Shown here: piece by piece, positions 26,372 through 33,839 of the stretch
Layout of the letters: each line of letters opens with the position of its first letter
How positions within the stretch are numbered: position 1 is the stretch's first letter
NCBI RefSeq assembly: GCF_000336915.1
Contig: NZ_AOMD01000016.1
Location: 71,084-135,083, forward strand
Direction of reading: 5' to 3'
Length of the DNA stretch: 64,000 bases
From: Halococcus saccharolyticus DSM 5350
Lineage (GTDB): Archaea > Halobacteriota > Halobacteria > Halobacteriales > Halococcaceae
Notes under the pieces: model-generated
Database searches by the model: none
What the model saw: the letters and a program-made list of their open reading frames with translations, nothing else
What the model was told of the DNA's origin: nothing
Position numbers and translations under genes: made by a program

Positions 26372-27583
26372 ATGAGTACACAGGTACACGCAAACCTCAC
26401 CGAGGAGCAGGTCAGGCAGATTTCCGAGGGTCTCGACGAGCCCGAGTGGCTGCTGGAGCAGCGTCTCGACGCGCTCGACGCGCTCGAAGAGCTGGAAATG
26501 CCCGACGTCATCCGGACGCCGGGACGCAACTGGACGAACCTCTACGATCTCGACTTCGAGGGGTTCGTCGATCCGCTGAACGCAGCCGAGGAGAAAGACC
26601 AGGTCGGCCCCGAGGAGGTCGAGGTCATGTCGATCGCGGAAGCGCTCGACGAGCGCGAGGAGCTCGTCCGCGAACACTTCGGCTCGGTCGTCGAGCCCGA
26701 GGAGAACTACCTCACGGCGCTCTCGACCGCGCTGTTCTCGACCGGCACAGTCGTCTACGTCCCCGAAGGCGTCGACGCAGAGGACGTCACCGTCCGGACG
26801 CGGATGAACTCCCAGTCGCTGTTCAACTACACGCTGGTCGTCACCGAGAAGTCGAGTTCGGTGACGATCCTCGAACGACAGACGACTGGCGAGGACGTCG
26901 ACGGTGAGCGGTACTACTCCGGCGTCGTCGAGATCGACGCGGGCGAGAACTCGAACGTCCAGTACGGATCGCTCCAGAACGTCGACGAGGAGACGTACAC
27001 CTACACCCTCAAGCGTGGTCACGCCGACAGCCACGCCACGATCAACTGGATCGAGGGCAACCTCGGCTCGCGACTCACCAAGTCCTCGGTGGAGACTCAT
27101 CTCCAGGGCGAGGGCTCGGAGTCCCAGATCGTCGGAGCCTTCTTCGGCCACAACGACCAGCACTTCGACGTCGCCGCGCGGGTCTGGCACGAGGCCGAGC
27201 ACACCACCGCCGACCTCGTGACCCGTGGCGTGCTCGACGACGACGCCCGATCGGTCTACGAGGGCGTTCAAGACGTCGGATCGAACGCGTGGGACACCTC
27301 CTCGTACCAGCGCGAGAACACGCTGATGCTGAGCGACGAGTCCGAGGCCGACGCCTCGCCGAAGCTCATCATCAACAACCACGACACCGAGGCGAGCCAC
27401 TCCGCGACGGTCGGACAGGTCGACCAACAGGATCTGTTCTACATGACCTCGCGCGGGGTGTCGCCACGCATAGCGCGGAACATGCTCGTCGAGGGCTTCT
27501 TCGTGCCCGTCTTGGACGAGATCGCGGTTGAGGAGTTCCGCGACGACCTCTCCGATCTCGTCGCGGCGCGGCTGCGGGAGTAA
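26372..27583 (+). CDS. sufD: SufD Fe-S cluster assembly protein
   Basis: A 403-residue SufD, homologous to SufB and forming the SufB-C-D complex. Features: an N-terminal helical part (residues 1-60), then the beta-helix with V-Y-V-P-E-G-V near residue 130, R-M-N-S-Q-S-L-F-N-Y, and a C-terminal block A-S-H-S-A-T-V-G-Q followed by L-F-Y-M-T-S-R-G. The family's C-terminal His is in E-A-S-H-S-A-T. It starts 21 bases after sufB. Just after the stop a TATA-like GTTTAAG (27588-27594) begins the next transcript, so the operon seems to end here. Confidence 0.95.
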   Translation: MSTQVHANLTEEQVRQISEGLDEPEWLLEQRLDALDALEELEMPDVIRTPGRNWTNLYDLDFEGFVDPLNAAEEKDQVGPEEVEVMSIAEALDEREELVREHFGSVVEPEENYLTALSTALFSTGTVVYVPEGVDAEDVTVRTRMNSQSLFNYTLVVTEKSSSVTILERQTTGEDVDGERYYSGVVEIDAGENSNVQYGSLQNVDEETYTYTLKRGHADSHATINWIEGNLGSRLTKSSVETHLQGEGSESQIVGAFFGHNDQHFDVAARVWHEAEHTTADLVTRGVLDDDARSVYEGVQDVGSNAWDTSSYQRENTLMLSDESEADASPKLIINNHDTEASHSATVGQVDQQDLFYMTSRGVSPRIARNMLVEGFFVPVLDEIAVEEFRDDLSDLVAARLRE

Positions 27584-27585
27584 TC

Positions 27586-27596
27586 GTTTAAGTCCC
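27586..27596 (+). promoter_or_regulatory. TATA-like promoter of the ferritin-like transcript
   Basis: The AT-rich segment CGTTTAAGTC lies about 27 bases before the ATG at 27616, the spacing expected when transcription starts at the start codon in haloarchaea. It sits only a few bases after the sufD stop, so it separates the suf operon from the ferritin-like gene. Confidence 0.5.
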
Positions 27597-27615
27597 TCCG
27601 TCCGCGAACCACGGT

Positions 27616-27672
27616 ATGGACGTCCACGAGGCATCGATTTTCGAGCGCGTTCTTTCAGGGTGGTTGCCGTGA
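27616..27672 (+). CDS. 18-residue leaderless mini-ORF coupled to the ferritin-like gene
   Basis: ATG at 27616 opens an 18-codon frame (M-D-V-H-E-A-S-I-F-E-R-V-L-S-G-W-L-P) that stops with TGA at 27670-27672. The TGA overlaps the GTG start of the ferritin-like gene in the sequence GTGA. A promoter at leaderless distance precedes the ATG. This arrangement predicts that ribosomes initiate on the mini-ORF and re-initiate on the GTG. Whether the peptide has a function, or only carries ribosomes to the GTG, cannot be told from the sequence. It could also be chance; conservation in relatives would decide. Confidence 0.5.
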   Translation: MDVHEASIFERVLSGWLP

Positions 27673-28151
27673 GCGTGAGCCAGCCGGTGGCTTCCGACCA
27701 CCAGCTCGCCCGTCTCCTCCAGATCGGGGTCGTGCTGGAGGAGGTCGTCGAGGCACGCGCCCACCAGCACTCCCAGTCGTTCGAGGCGGATCTCGACCCC
27801 GAAATCGAGGACTTGCTAGAGCACGCCGCCGAGGAGTCAGCCGAGCATCGCGACCGTCTCTCGGGGCTGATCGACGAACTCGACGCCGAACAGATTCCCT
27901 TCGAGCAGATCGAGCCGCTCGTCGCCGACCACTACGAGCGCGATCGTGACACCGACGGCGTGCTCTACGACCAGCTCGCGAACGAGGAGACCGCCTACAA
28001 GTTCTATGACGATCTCATCGCCGCGATCGAGTCCAGTACTGTGGAGTTCGGGATCGAGCGCGAACGACTCGTCGGAACACTGTCGACGATTCGTGAAGAG
28101 GAAGCCGAAGGAGCGGAAGAGGTCACGAAACTCATGGAGGAACGCGAATGA
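27669..28151 (+). CDS. ferritin-like (rubrerythrin-type) four-helix protein
   Basis: A 160-residue acidic, all-helical protein. The helices carry regularly spaced Glu and His that could bind a di-iron centre: E-E-V-V-E-A-R-A-H-Q-H in helix 1, E-H-A-A-E-E-S-A-E-H-R in helix 2, and N-E-E-T-A-Y-K-F-Y in helix 3. This matches ferritin-like/rubrerythrin families without the rubredoxin Cys pairs. It probably stores or handles iron. The GTG at 27669 was chosen because the conserved region begins just after it and no ATG lies closer. It sits between the suf operon and a DtxR-type regulator, which supports an iron role. Confidence 0.75.
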   Translation: MSVSQPVASDHQLARLLQIGVVLEEVVEARAHQHSQSFEADLDPEIEDLLEHAAEESAEHRDRLSGLIDELDAEQIPFEQIEPLVADHYERDRDTDGVLYDQLANEETAYKFYDDLIAAIESSTVEFGIERERLVGTLSTIREEEAEGAEEVTKLMEERE

Positions 28152-28185
28152 ACGCTGTCGAAGCGAAGCATCGACAAGCTCACGT

Positions 28186-28204
28186 GAGCCACCGGGGGTG
28201 GCTC
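28186..28204 (+). promoter_or_regulatory. hairpin covering the ribosome-binding site of the DtxR-type gene
   Basis: GAGCCACC and GGTGGCTC form perfect 8-bp arms around a GGG loop. The 3' half contains the purine-rich Shine-Dalgarno-like GGGGGTGG that lies a few bases before the GTG at 28207, so folding would hide the site. A 12-bp palindrome GCTCACGTGAGC (28178-28189) overlaps the 5' arm, and a further hairpin with a GAA loop spans 28157-28175. Together they fill the 55-base spacer after the ferritin-like stop. Confidence 0.5.
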
Positions 28205-28206
28205 GC

Positions 28207-28638
28207 GTGAACACGGCCGAGCAGTACCTGAAAGCGATCTATCTCGTCCAGCAGGTCGAGAACGGCCCGGCGGCAACAGGTCGATTGGCCGACACTCTCG
28301 ACGTGAGCCCCGCAAGCGCCAACGAGATGATCGGGAAACTCGAATCGCGCGGGCTCGCCGACCACGAGAAGTACAAAGGCGTCACGCTGACCGACGAAGG
28401 GATCGAACGCGCGCGTGATTCGCTCCAGACGTACTGCATCATCGAGCGGTTCCTCGTGGAGGTGCTCGGCGTCGAGGAGTTCCGTGCCGAAGCCGGCCAG
28501 CTCGAAAGCGTGATCGACGAGACGGTCGCCGAGCGCCTCGACACTATCATCGATCGTGAGCCGCAGTGCCCAGACTGTTTCGCGCCGGAGGAGGACGTCT
28601 GTGCCCTGCTCGACGCCGAGCCAGAGGCGGCGGACTGA
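28207..28638 (+). CDS. DtxR/MntR-family metal-dependent regulator
   Basis: A 143-residue member of the DtxR/SirR family. An N-terminal winged helix (residues 1-65: A-E-Q-Y-L-K-A-I-Y-L, V-S-P-A-S-A-N-E-M-I-G-K-L, K-G-V-T-L-T-D-E-G) is followed by a dimerisation and metal-binding helical domain. The C-terminus carries a Cys cluster C-P-D-C-F near residue 125 and another Cys a few residues later. There is no SH3 domain. It should repress genes when Fe(II) or Mn(II) is bound; the suf operon and the ferritin-like gene next to it are natural candidates. The GTG start follows a GGGGGTGG ribosome-binding site that is part of a hairpin. Some family members respond to Mn, so the metal is open. Confidence 0.85.
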   Translation: MNTAEQYLKAIYLVQQVENGPAATGRLADTLDVSPASANEMIGKLESRGLADHEKYKGVTLTDEGIERARDSLQTYCIIERFLVEVLGVEEFRAEAGQLESVIDETVAERLDTIIDREPQCPDCFAPEEDVCALLDAEPEAAD

Positions 28639-28667
28639 CTCTCCTCGCGAGGCGACCGCAACCGCAA

Positions 28668-29060
28668 TCACCGTTTGTCGGACCACGCTTTTGGCGGCGG
28701 AACGATTCCTGTTGTGACGAGCGCCAGCCCGACGAGATAGCAGCCGAGTGCCGCCGCACCCGCAACCACGAGCCAGCCAGTGGAGACGACCACCGCCAAC
28801 GTGCCGAGACAGAGTGCGATGCCGACGGTTCCCGCCCTGACGGTTGGTCGAGCCCAGAGCCGACGGACGCGATCGGCATCCCGACCGGCGAGCGCCTCGA
28901 AGCCCACGGTTGATATAGCACCGACAAGGATCGCCGACGGCGAGACGTCGATCTCGCGGTTCCGAATGATCGCGATCGCAACCACGAGAACGGCTGCGGC
29001 GAGCGCTCCGTCAGCAAGCCTGGTCGGTGGATCCTGTGGTGTCGTCCGTTCGTCGGCCAC
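28668..29060 (-). CDS. small four-span membrane protein, unknown
   Basis: A 130-residue protein with four hydrophobic spans: L-A-A-A-V-L-V-V-A-I-A-I, A-I-L-V-G-A-I-S-T-V-G-F, V-G-I-A-L-C-L-G-T-L-A-V-V-V, and A-A-L-G-C-Y-L-V-G-L-A-L-V. Short charged loops (R-D-A-D-R-V-R-R) join them. I do not recognise the family. It converges on the DtxR-type gene (29 bases between stops), so it is not in that operon. The upstream side is the hairpin-rich tRNA-Gln region. Confidence 0.6.
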   Translation of the reverse strand: MADERTTPQDPPTRLADGALAAAVLVVAIAIIRNREIDVSPSAILVGAISTVGFEALAGRDADRVRRLWARPTVRAGTVGIALCLGTLAVVVSTGWLVVAGAAALGCYLVGLALVTTGIVPPPKAWSDKR

Positions 29061-29140
29061 GCCTGCTCGATTTCGAGAGATGCAGACAGAAAAGGTCGGG
29101 TCTCGAAGCGTTCAAGTGTGGTCCGGCGATACTCCGAAAC

Positions 29141-29327
29141 GAAGTCCCGTGGTGTCTCGCCGAACGTAGTCGTTCGAAACGGCTTCGCCGTTTCGTGATG
29201 ACGAAAGACGCTTCGCGTCTTTCGAACCATGAGGCGAGGCTCGGAACGCGAGCAAAGCGAGCGTTTCGGTGGTGAGCAAATCCGTAGGATTTGCGATCCT
29301 TGCGGGACGAGCGAACGAAGTGAGTGA
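29141..29327 (+). repeat. tRNA-Gln-end duplicate with hairpin cassette
   Basis: A 15-bp sequence GAAGTCCCGTGGTGT occurs at 29141-29155 and again at 29326-29340, where it covers the first 13 bases of the tRNA. The 170 bases between hold perfect inverted repeats with 3-nt spacers (29175-29195, TTC; 29202-29224, TTC; 29276-29294, GTA). Directly against the tRNA, 29304-29333 folds with two tandem G.A motifs and a GAA loop. The outer five pairs of that last stem use the tRNA 5' acceptor bases GTCCC. Confidence 0.6.
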
Positions 29328-29400
29328 AGTCCCGTGGTGTAGTGGCCAATCATATGGGCCTTTGGAGCCCATGACAGCGGTTCGAATCCGCTCGGGACTA
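29328..29400 (+). tRNA. tRNA-Gln (anticodon TTG)
   Basis: A complete cloverleaf of 73 bases. The acceptor is AGTCCCG paired with CGGGACT plus discriminator A, the D-arm contains GGTGTAGTGGCC, the anticodon stem TGGGC/GCCCA encloses the loop CTTTGGA with anticodon TTG, and the T-arm is GCGG-TTCGAAT-CCGC. CCA is not encoded and I see no intron. The first 13 bases are duplicated 185 bases upstream. Confidence 0.95.
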
Positions 29401-29448
29401 TTTGCTTCGTGGATGGCGCTCCGCTGTTCTACGATGGACGAATCTCTG

Positions 29449-30231
29449 TTAGGTCCACTCGATCTCGAACCCCCGGGCGTCGCAGCCACGACAGACCGCG
29501 CGGACCACGTCGAACGACCGACAGCACGAGTCGACGACCTCCTCATCCAGCTCTACCGAGTCGTCACACGCCGGGCACGTTTCGAGGAACAGCCGGAGAC
29601 TGCCGAGGAGTTGGAGCCGCTCGACGGGTGTCAGTCGCTGCCACGATGACACGAACGACGGAACGACGTCGGTCGCGGCCACGTCGGCCACGATCGCCGC
29701 GTCGGAACTCCACTGTCCGACGGTCGCGTTATCGTGAAGTGCGACGACGTTACCGTCGATCGACTCGAACGTCAGCTCGTCGTCGGGATCGTCGATCGCC
29801 TCTTCGAGGCGTGTCGATCCCGGGTCGCGTTCTCGGACGAACTCGATCCGGTCGCGCCACGTCGTGCGAAACTCGGGCTGGAGACAGAGATCGTCCGCGT
29901 GTTCGCACGGGCCGATCACCCCTGCATCCACCAGGAGCTCTTCGGGCGAAAAGGATGCAGGGGTTGACGGCTGTGTCGGTGCCTTCCCGAACCGACGCAG
30001 CACCCGATCCGGGAGGTAACGCTTGGTCAGCGCCGGCGTGCCGGGAACGAGATATCCTCTGAGGTAGATGACGACGAGACAGCCCACGAGTACCGCCACC
30101 CCAGCGCCCGCAGTCCACAGTCCGATCGCAGCGCTCACCGCGATCGCGATTCCGACGTTGACCACTGTACACGGGAGACAGCGGTTCTCGCCGACGTGTT
30201 CCGGCTGCCGAAATCGGGAATGGAGCCCCAT
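29449..30231 (-). CDS. haloarchaeal membrane protein with zinc-ribbon-like tail
   Basis: A 260-residue protein. Near the N-terminus E-N-R-C-L-P-C-T-V-V-N holds a C-x-x-C pair just before two hydrophobic spans (residues about 25-60). A cytoplasmic middle part follows, with two more Cys (near C-E-H-A-D-D-L-C). The C-terminal 50 residues contain C-P-A-C, then S-C-C and C-R-G-C, which looks like a zinc ribbon. The function is unknown to me. The start at 30231 fits the conserved M-G-L-H-S-R-F opening. It is convergent with the tRNA-Gln gene and has no obvious operon partner. Confidence 0.65.
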   Translation of the reverse strand: MGLHSRFRQPEHVGENRCLPCTVVNVGIAIAVSAAIGLWTAGAGVAVLVGCLVVIYLRGYLVPGTPALTKRYLPDRVLRRFGKAPTQPSTPASFSPEELLVDAGVIGPCEHADDLCLQPEFRTTWRDRIEFVRERDPGSTRLEEAIDDPDDELTFESIDGNVVALHDNATVGQWSSDAAIVADVAATDVVPSFVSSWQRLTPVERLQLLGSLRLFLETCPACDDSVELDEEVVDSCCRSFDVVRAVCRGCDARGFEIEWT

Positions 30232-30446
30232 TGGTTCCCGTTACCGGGGCAGTCCAGTTCAATCGTGTGGTCGCTGTCGTGTACGTCATGGATGATTTGG
30301 TGGTAATTGCTCTAGTTGCTCCTATCGTCGTCGGCCGGTTCGATAGTGTCACGCGAGCCGTCGGTTCGAATCCGCTGGCCCATCTCGATTTCCTCAGTCG
30401 CCTTCGGTACTGACACAACGGCTGAAGTGAACCGTGTACGCTTAGA

Positions 30447-31085
30447 TTACTCCCGGTGAGGTTGCTGGGGTTCGGGTTTGCTTCGAACTGCCGCGTTCGT
30501 GATGCCGGTGACGACGGTTTCGATCATCATGTTTCGGACGGCGGGATAGAGATCCTCGCCGATGTCCTCCTTGTGGAGCGCGAGAATGGCTGCTGAGTCG
30601 ATGGTCGCGGCGATGATCTCGGGGTCACCCTCACGAATCGCCTCCGTCTCCTGCCACTCCCTGATGTAAGGCATGATGTAGCCGAGCTCTCGCGTTCGTT
30701 GTTCGAGGAACTCGTCTTCGGAATACAGGTGGCCCAACTGCTCCAGCTCGTCGTCGGCGAGCACCCGCTCGATCAGTGGATTCGTTTCCAATTCCTCGAA
30801 GAGAACGTGGAGGTACTCCCTGATCGCCTGCTCGGGATCGGACTGTTCTTCGAGCGGGGTGGTAGCACGCTCGTAGAACCGTTCGGTCTCGCGTTCGAGG
30901 ACCGCGAGGTAGAGCTTTTCCTTCGAATCGAAGAACTGATAGAACGTGCTCGGCGCGATGTCCACAGGGGTAGTGAGGTCGGTCATCGTGGTCTTCTTGA
31001 GCCCGTAGCGCGCGAAGAGCTTCCGGCCCTCGTCGAGCAGTTCCTGTCTGATGTACGCCCGTCTTTCGTCGCTGAATCCTTTCAT
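30447..31085 (-). CDS. TetR-family transcriptional regulator
   Basis: A 212-residue TetR-family repressor. The N-terminal helix-turn-helix is clear: E-L-L-D-E-G-R-K-L-F-A-R-Y-G, then T-M-T-D-L-T, then I-A-P-S-T-F-Y-Q-F-F-D-S-K-E-K-L (residues about 10-60). The helical C-terminal part should bind a ligand. It is the last gene of a minus-strand operon behind an ABC-2 exporter (70 bases after the second permease), a frequent layout for exporters controlled by their own substrate. The inverted repeat at 33824-33839 in front of the operon is its most likely operator. Confidence 0.85.
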   Translation of the reverse strand: MKGFSDERRAYIRQELLDEGRKLFARYGLKKTTMTDLTTPVDIAPSTFYQFFDSKEKLYLAVLERETERFYERATTPLEEQSDPEQAIREYLHVLFEELETNPLIERVLADDELEQLGHLYSEDEFLEQRTRELGYIMPYIREWQETEAIREGDPEIIAATIDSAAILALHKEDIGEDLYPAVRNMMIETVVTGITNAAVRSKPEPQQPHRE

Positions 31086-31155
31086 GGTGTGGTCGTCTAC
31101 TGATGAAACCGCGGATACGATTCGATCTCTGGGATCGTTCGGTGCGTCCGATTCA

Positions 31156-31995
31156 CTACAGATCCATCCGGGTGAATCGAAACTGGCTCACGATTACCAA
31201 CACGATGGCGACCGCGAGCAGGAGTGCTGCGCCATCGAGGTTGTAGGCTCCATCGACGAGGATACCCGACGGATCGAAGTAACGCATCGGCGAGACGTTC
31301 CCGAGCCACTCGACGTCGGTCTCGACGACGAACGATTCGAGGAGCCACGCCGCGATGACGACCCCGAGCGCGGCACGGCCGGCGGTTCGTCCCCGGCCGA
31401 CGACGACGCCCAGCAAGAGGCCGACCGCAGCCCAGCAGAGCAGGTACGGGATCGACAACGCGTGCAGCGCCGCGAGGTCGGCAAGCGCGATCGGTTCGTC
31501 GATGAGCACCGAGCCGCCGTACATCACGAGCGGGATAACGACGTTCAAAACGACGATAGGCACGAGCAGCGAGAAGTACTTCCCGAGCAGCACCTTCGTC
31601 CGCGAGATAGGGGCCGCCATCAGGGTGTCCATCCGGTCGTTTTTGATGTCGCCCGCGACGCTCCCGGCGGCGCTGTACGCGAGGTACGCGCCCAGCCCGA
31701 CGACCCACGTGAAGGTGTAGAACTCGCCGCCGACGACCCCTTCGATCGAGTTGAAGTTCTCGAACCCCATCAGTGCGTTCATCGCGGGTGGCATCGCCTC
31801 GATGATGTCGTCGTATGCGCCCGTCGAGACGAGGTCGGGGGCGAGCGCGACGAACATCCCGCCGAACAGCGCGAAGATAACGGCGAGGACGCCCGTGATC
31901 CGGAGTCGTCGAACGCCCTCGAAGCGGATCACGTCGAGCATCGAGCCGGTGTGTCCCCCACGGTCGGCGGCTTCGGTTCCCGTCTGGGTGCTCAT
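31156..31995 (-). CDS. ABC-2 type exporter permease (second of two)
   Basis: A 279-residue permease with six hydrophobic spans. The family core A-Y-S-A-A-G-S-V-A-G-D-I is followed by D-T-L-M-A-A-P-I-S-R-T near residues 120-140. The last part (L-L-A-V-A-I-V-L-V-I-V-S-Q-F-R-F) ends in a basic tail. It overlaps the preceding permease by ATGA (4 bases). The start at 31995 is chosen because of that coupling. It is a clear paralog of its neighbour, so the two probably form a heterodimeric pore driven by one ATPase. Confidence 0.85.
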   Translation of the reverse strand: MSTQTGTEAADRGGHTGSMLDVIRFEGVRRLRITGVLAVIFALFGGMFVALAPDLVSTGAYDDIIEAMPPAMNALMGFENFNSIEGVVGGEFYTFTWVVGLGAYLAYSAAGSVAGDIKNDRMDTLMAAPISRTKVLLGKYFSLLVPIVVLNVVIPLVMYGGSVLIDEPIALADLAALHALSIPYLLCWAAVGLLLGVVVGRGRTAGRAALGVVIAAWLLESFVVETDVEWLGNVSPMRYFDPSGILVDGAYNLDGAALLLAVAIVLVIVSQFRFTRMDL

Positions 31996-32780
31996 TGGAC
32001 GTCCCTCCGTGCGAACCACGCGCCACTCGCGAGCAGGAACACGGCGGCAACGGCGAGTAAGATGGCCGCGCCCTCGTAGTTGTACTCGCTCGCCGTGAGA
32101 ATGGTGACCGGGTCGTAGTAGCGCGTCGGCGAAAGCACTCCGAGCCAGTCGAGGTCCGTCCCGTCGGCCACCGTCTCGACGAGGAAGGTTGCGACGACCG
32201 CGCCGGCCGCGACACCCTCGGCGACGACGCGTCGCGGAGCGAGAACCGACGCCAGCATTCCGAATGCACCCCAGAGCAACAGGTACGGGACCGAGAGTGC
32301 GTGGACCGCGATCAGGTCGGCGGCCGCGATGGGTTCGTCGACGAGTTGGGTGCCGGCATAAACGACCACGAGCACGACGACGTTGATGACGATGATGGGC
32401 GTGAGCAGCGAGAGAAATTTTTCGAGGAGGACGCTCGTCCGCGAGACGGGGGCTGCCAACAGCGTGTCCATCGTCCCGTCGTCGATGTCGCCCGCGATGG
32501 AACTCGCGGCGCTGTAGGCTACGTAGATGGCCAACACGAGCAGCCAGCCGAACCAGTACAGTTCGAGCGCGATGAATCCCTCGATGGTCCCGATGACGTC
32601 GAGCTGCATCGCCTCGACGAGTGCCGGCGGGAACGTCTCGGTGAGCGCCGCGACGTCGAACTCGTCGAGCAGACCGGGCGCGATGAGGATCATCATGGCC
32701 GCAAACGCCGACAGCCCGATCGCGACGACCACAGAGCCGGTGAGCCGGCGTTCGGACTCGAAGCGCGCCGTCTCAAACAT
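31992..32780 (-). CDS. ABC-2 type exporter permease (first of two)
   Basis: A 262-residue permease with six spans, matching the second permease along its length: A-Y-S-A-A-S-S-I-A-G-D-I, D-T-L-L-A-A-P-V-S-R-T-S-V-L-L, D-E-P-I-A-A-A-D-L, and Y-L-L-L-W-G-A-F-G-M-L. The ATG at 32780 lies 8 bases inside the ATPase gene, so translation is coupled; a longer frame to 32939 is an overlap artefact. The exporter's substrate is not shown. Related haloarchaeal systems are labelled drug or bacitracin exporters, but nothing in the sequence shows that here. Confidence 0.85.
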   Translation of the reverse strand: MFETARFESERRLTGSVVVAIGLSAFAAMMILIAPGLLDEFDVAALTETFPPALVEAMQLDVIGTIEGFIALELYWFGWLLVLAIYVAYSAASSIAGDIDDGTMDTLLAAPVSRTSVLLEKFLSLLTPIIVINVVVLVVVYAGTQLVDEPIAAADLIAVHALSVPYLLLWGAFGMLASVLAPRRVVAEGVAAGAVVATFLVETVADGTDLDWLGVLSPTRYYDPVTILTASEYNYEGAAILLAVAAVFLLASGAWFARRDVQ

Positions 32781-33795
32781 CGGCGGCCTCCGTGTTCCGG
32801 TCGTCGGTCCCGCCGCCGTCGCGATCGTCACCTCGCTCGTTCTCGACGCGCTCGACGGTTTCTTCGGGGTTGTGGTCGCCGTAGAAGCGCATGAAGACGT
32901 CCTCCAGCGGTGCCTCCTCGATGGTGAGGTCGAGCACATCGTAGTTCAGCAGGCGGCGGAGCAGCGGCTCGTAGGTGCCGGTGTAAGTGAACGAGACGGT
33001 CTTACTGTCCTCTCCTCCATCGGTCTCGGCGGTCGCGGGGCCGACGGACTCGCCACTCACGGTGACATCGTGTGCGCCCTCGATGGCGAACTCGTTGGCA
33101 GTCACCGAGTCGCCGAGGTTGGCCCGAACGACCTTGCCGGTGCGGTCGAGCAGCGACTCGATGTCTTCGAGTTCGACGAGGTGGCCGTTGCGGATGATGC
33201 CGATGCGGTCACACACTTTTCGGACCTCGCCGAGGATGTGCGAGGAGAAGAAGAAGGTCTTCCCTCGTTCCTGTTCGGCGCGGATGAACTCGAGGAACTG
33301 GTCCTGTTTGAGGGGATCCAGCCCCGACGTGGGTTCGTCCATGATCATGAGGTCCGGATCGTTCATGAACGCGAGCACGATGGCGAGCATCTGCTTGTTC
33401 CCCCGGGAGTAATCACCGACCCTGCGGTCGAGCGGCGGGTCGAACAGTTCGAGCAGTTCGTCGCTACGCACGTCGCCGCGAAGGGAGCCGTGGTACTCCA
33501 GAAGACGACGACCGGTGACGTTCTCATTGAACCCCGGCTCGCTCGGGAGGAATCCGATACGTGATCGCGCCTCGCGGAGCGCGCTTGCATCCGCAATATC
33601 GGCACCGAGGACCGTAGCGGACCCCTCGGTCGGGGACTGAAAGCCCATCAACGTCCGAATCGTGGTGGTCTTGCCCGCCCCGTTCGGGCCGAGAAAGCCG
33701 AACACTTCACCCTCCCGAACGTCGAAGGAGAGATCCTCGATGCCGCGGACATCCCCGTAGTACTTCGTCAGTCCGTTCGTTTGGATTGCAGCCAT
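32773..33795 (-). CDS. ABC transporter ATP-binding protein
   Basis: A 340-residue ATPase. Walker A is G-P-N-G-A-G-K-T-T near residue 38, the signature region Y-S-R-G-N-K-Q near 132 (a common variant of L-S-G-G-Q in this exporter class), and Walker B L-M-I-M-D-E-P-T-S-G-L-D near 153, followed by the switch His in F-S-S-H-I-L. After residue 215 there is an extra domain of about 90 residues that ends in an Asp/Arg-rich tail. It is the first gene of the exporter operon, with the promoter and likely TetR operator just upstream. Confidence 0.9.
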   Translation of the reverse strand: MAAIQTNGLTKYYGDVRGIEDLSFDVREGEVFGFLGPNGAGKTTTIRTLMGFQSPTEGSATVLGADIADASALREARSRIGFLPSEPGFNENVTGRRLLEYHGSLRGDVRSDELLELFDPPLDRRVGDYSRGNKQMLAIVLAFMNDPDLMIMDEPTSGLDPLKQDQFLEFIRAEQERGKTFFFSSHILGEVRKVCDRIGIIRNGHLVELEDIESLLDRTGKVVRANLGDSVTANEFAIEGAHDVTVSGESVGPATAETDGGEDSKTVSFTYTGTYEPLLRRLLNYDVLDLTIEEAPLEDVFMRFYGDHNPEETVERVENERGDDRDGGGTDDRNTEAADV

Positions 33796-33823
33796 ATTAT
33801 TCTCTCATACATCTACACTCTAT

Positions 33824-33839
33824 GAGTATATGAATACTC
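33824..33839 (-). promoter_or_regulatory. perfect inverted repeat at the exporter promoter, candidate TetR operator
   Basis: GAGTAT-ATGA-ATACTC forms two perfect 6-bp arms around a 4-bp spacer. It sits 29-44 bases before the ATG of the ABC ATPase gene (33795) and overlaps the AT-rich box expected to be the TATA element of a leaderless or short-leader transcript. The operon encodes its own TetR-family protein, so a regulator bound here would block promoter access. Confidence 0.6.

Noticed and set aside
29141-29340. A second, degenerate tRNA gene upstream of tRNA-Gln
   Set aside because: Only the first 13 tRNA bases are present; no anticodon arm or T-arm follows, so it is a terminal duplicate and not a tRNA pseudogene.
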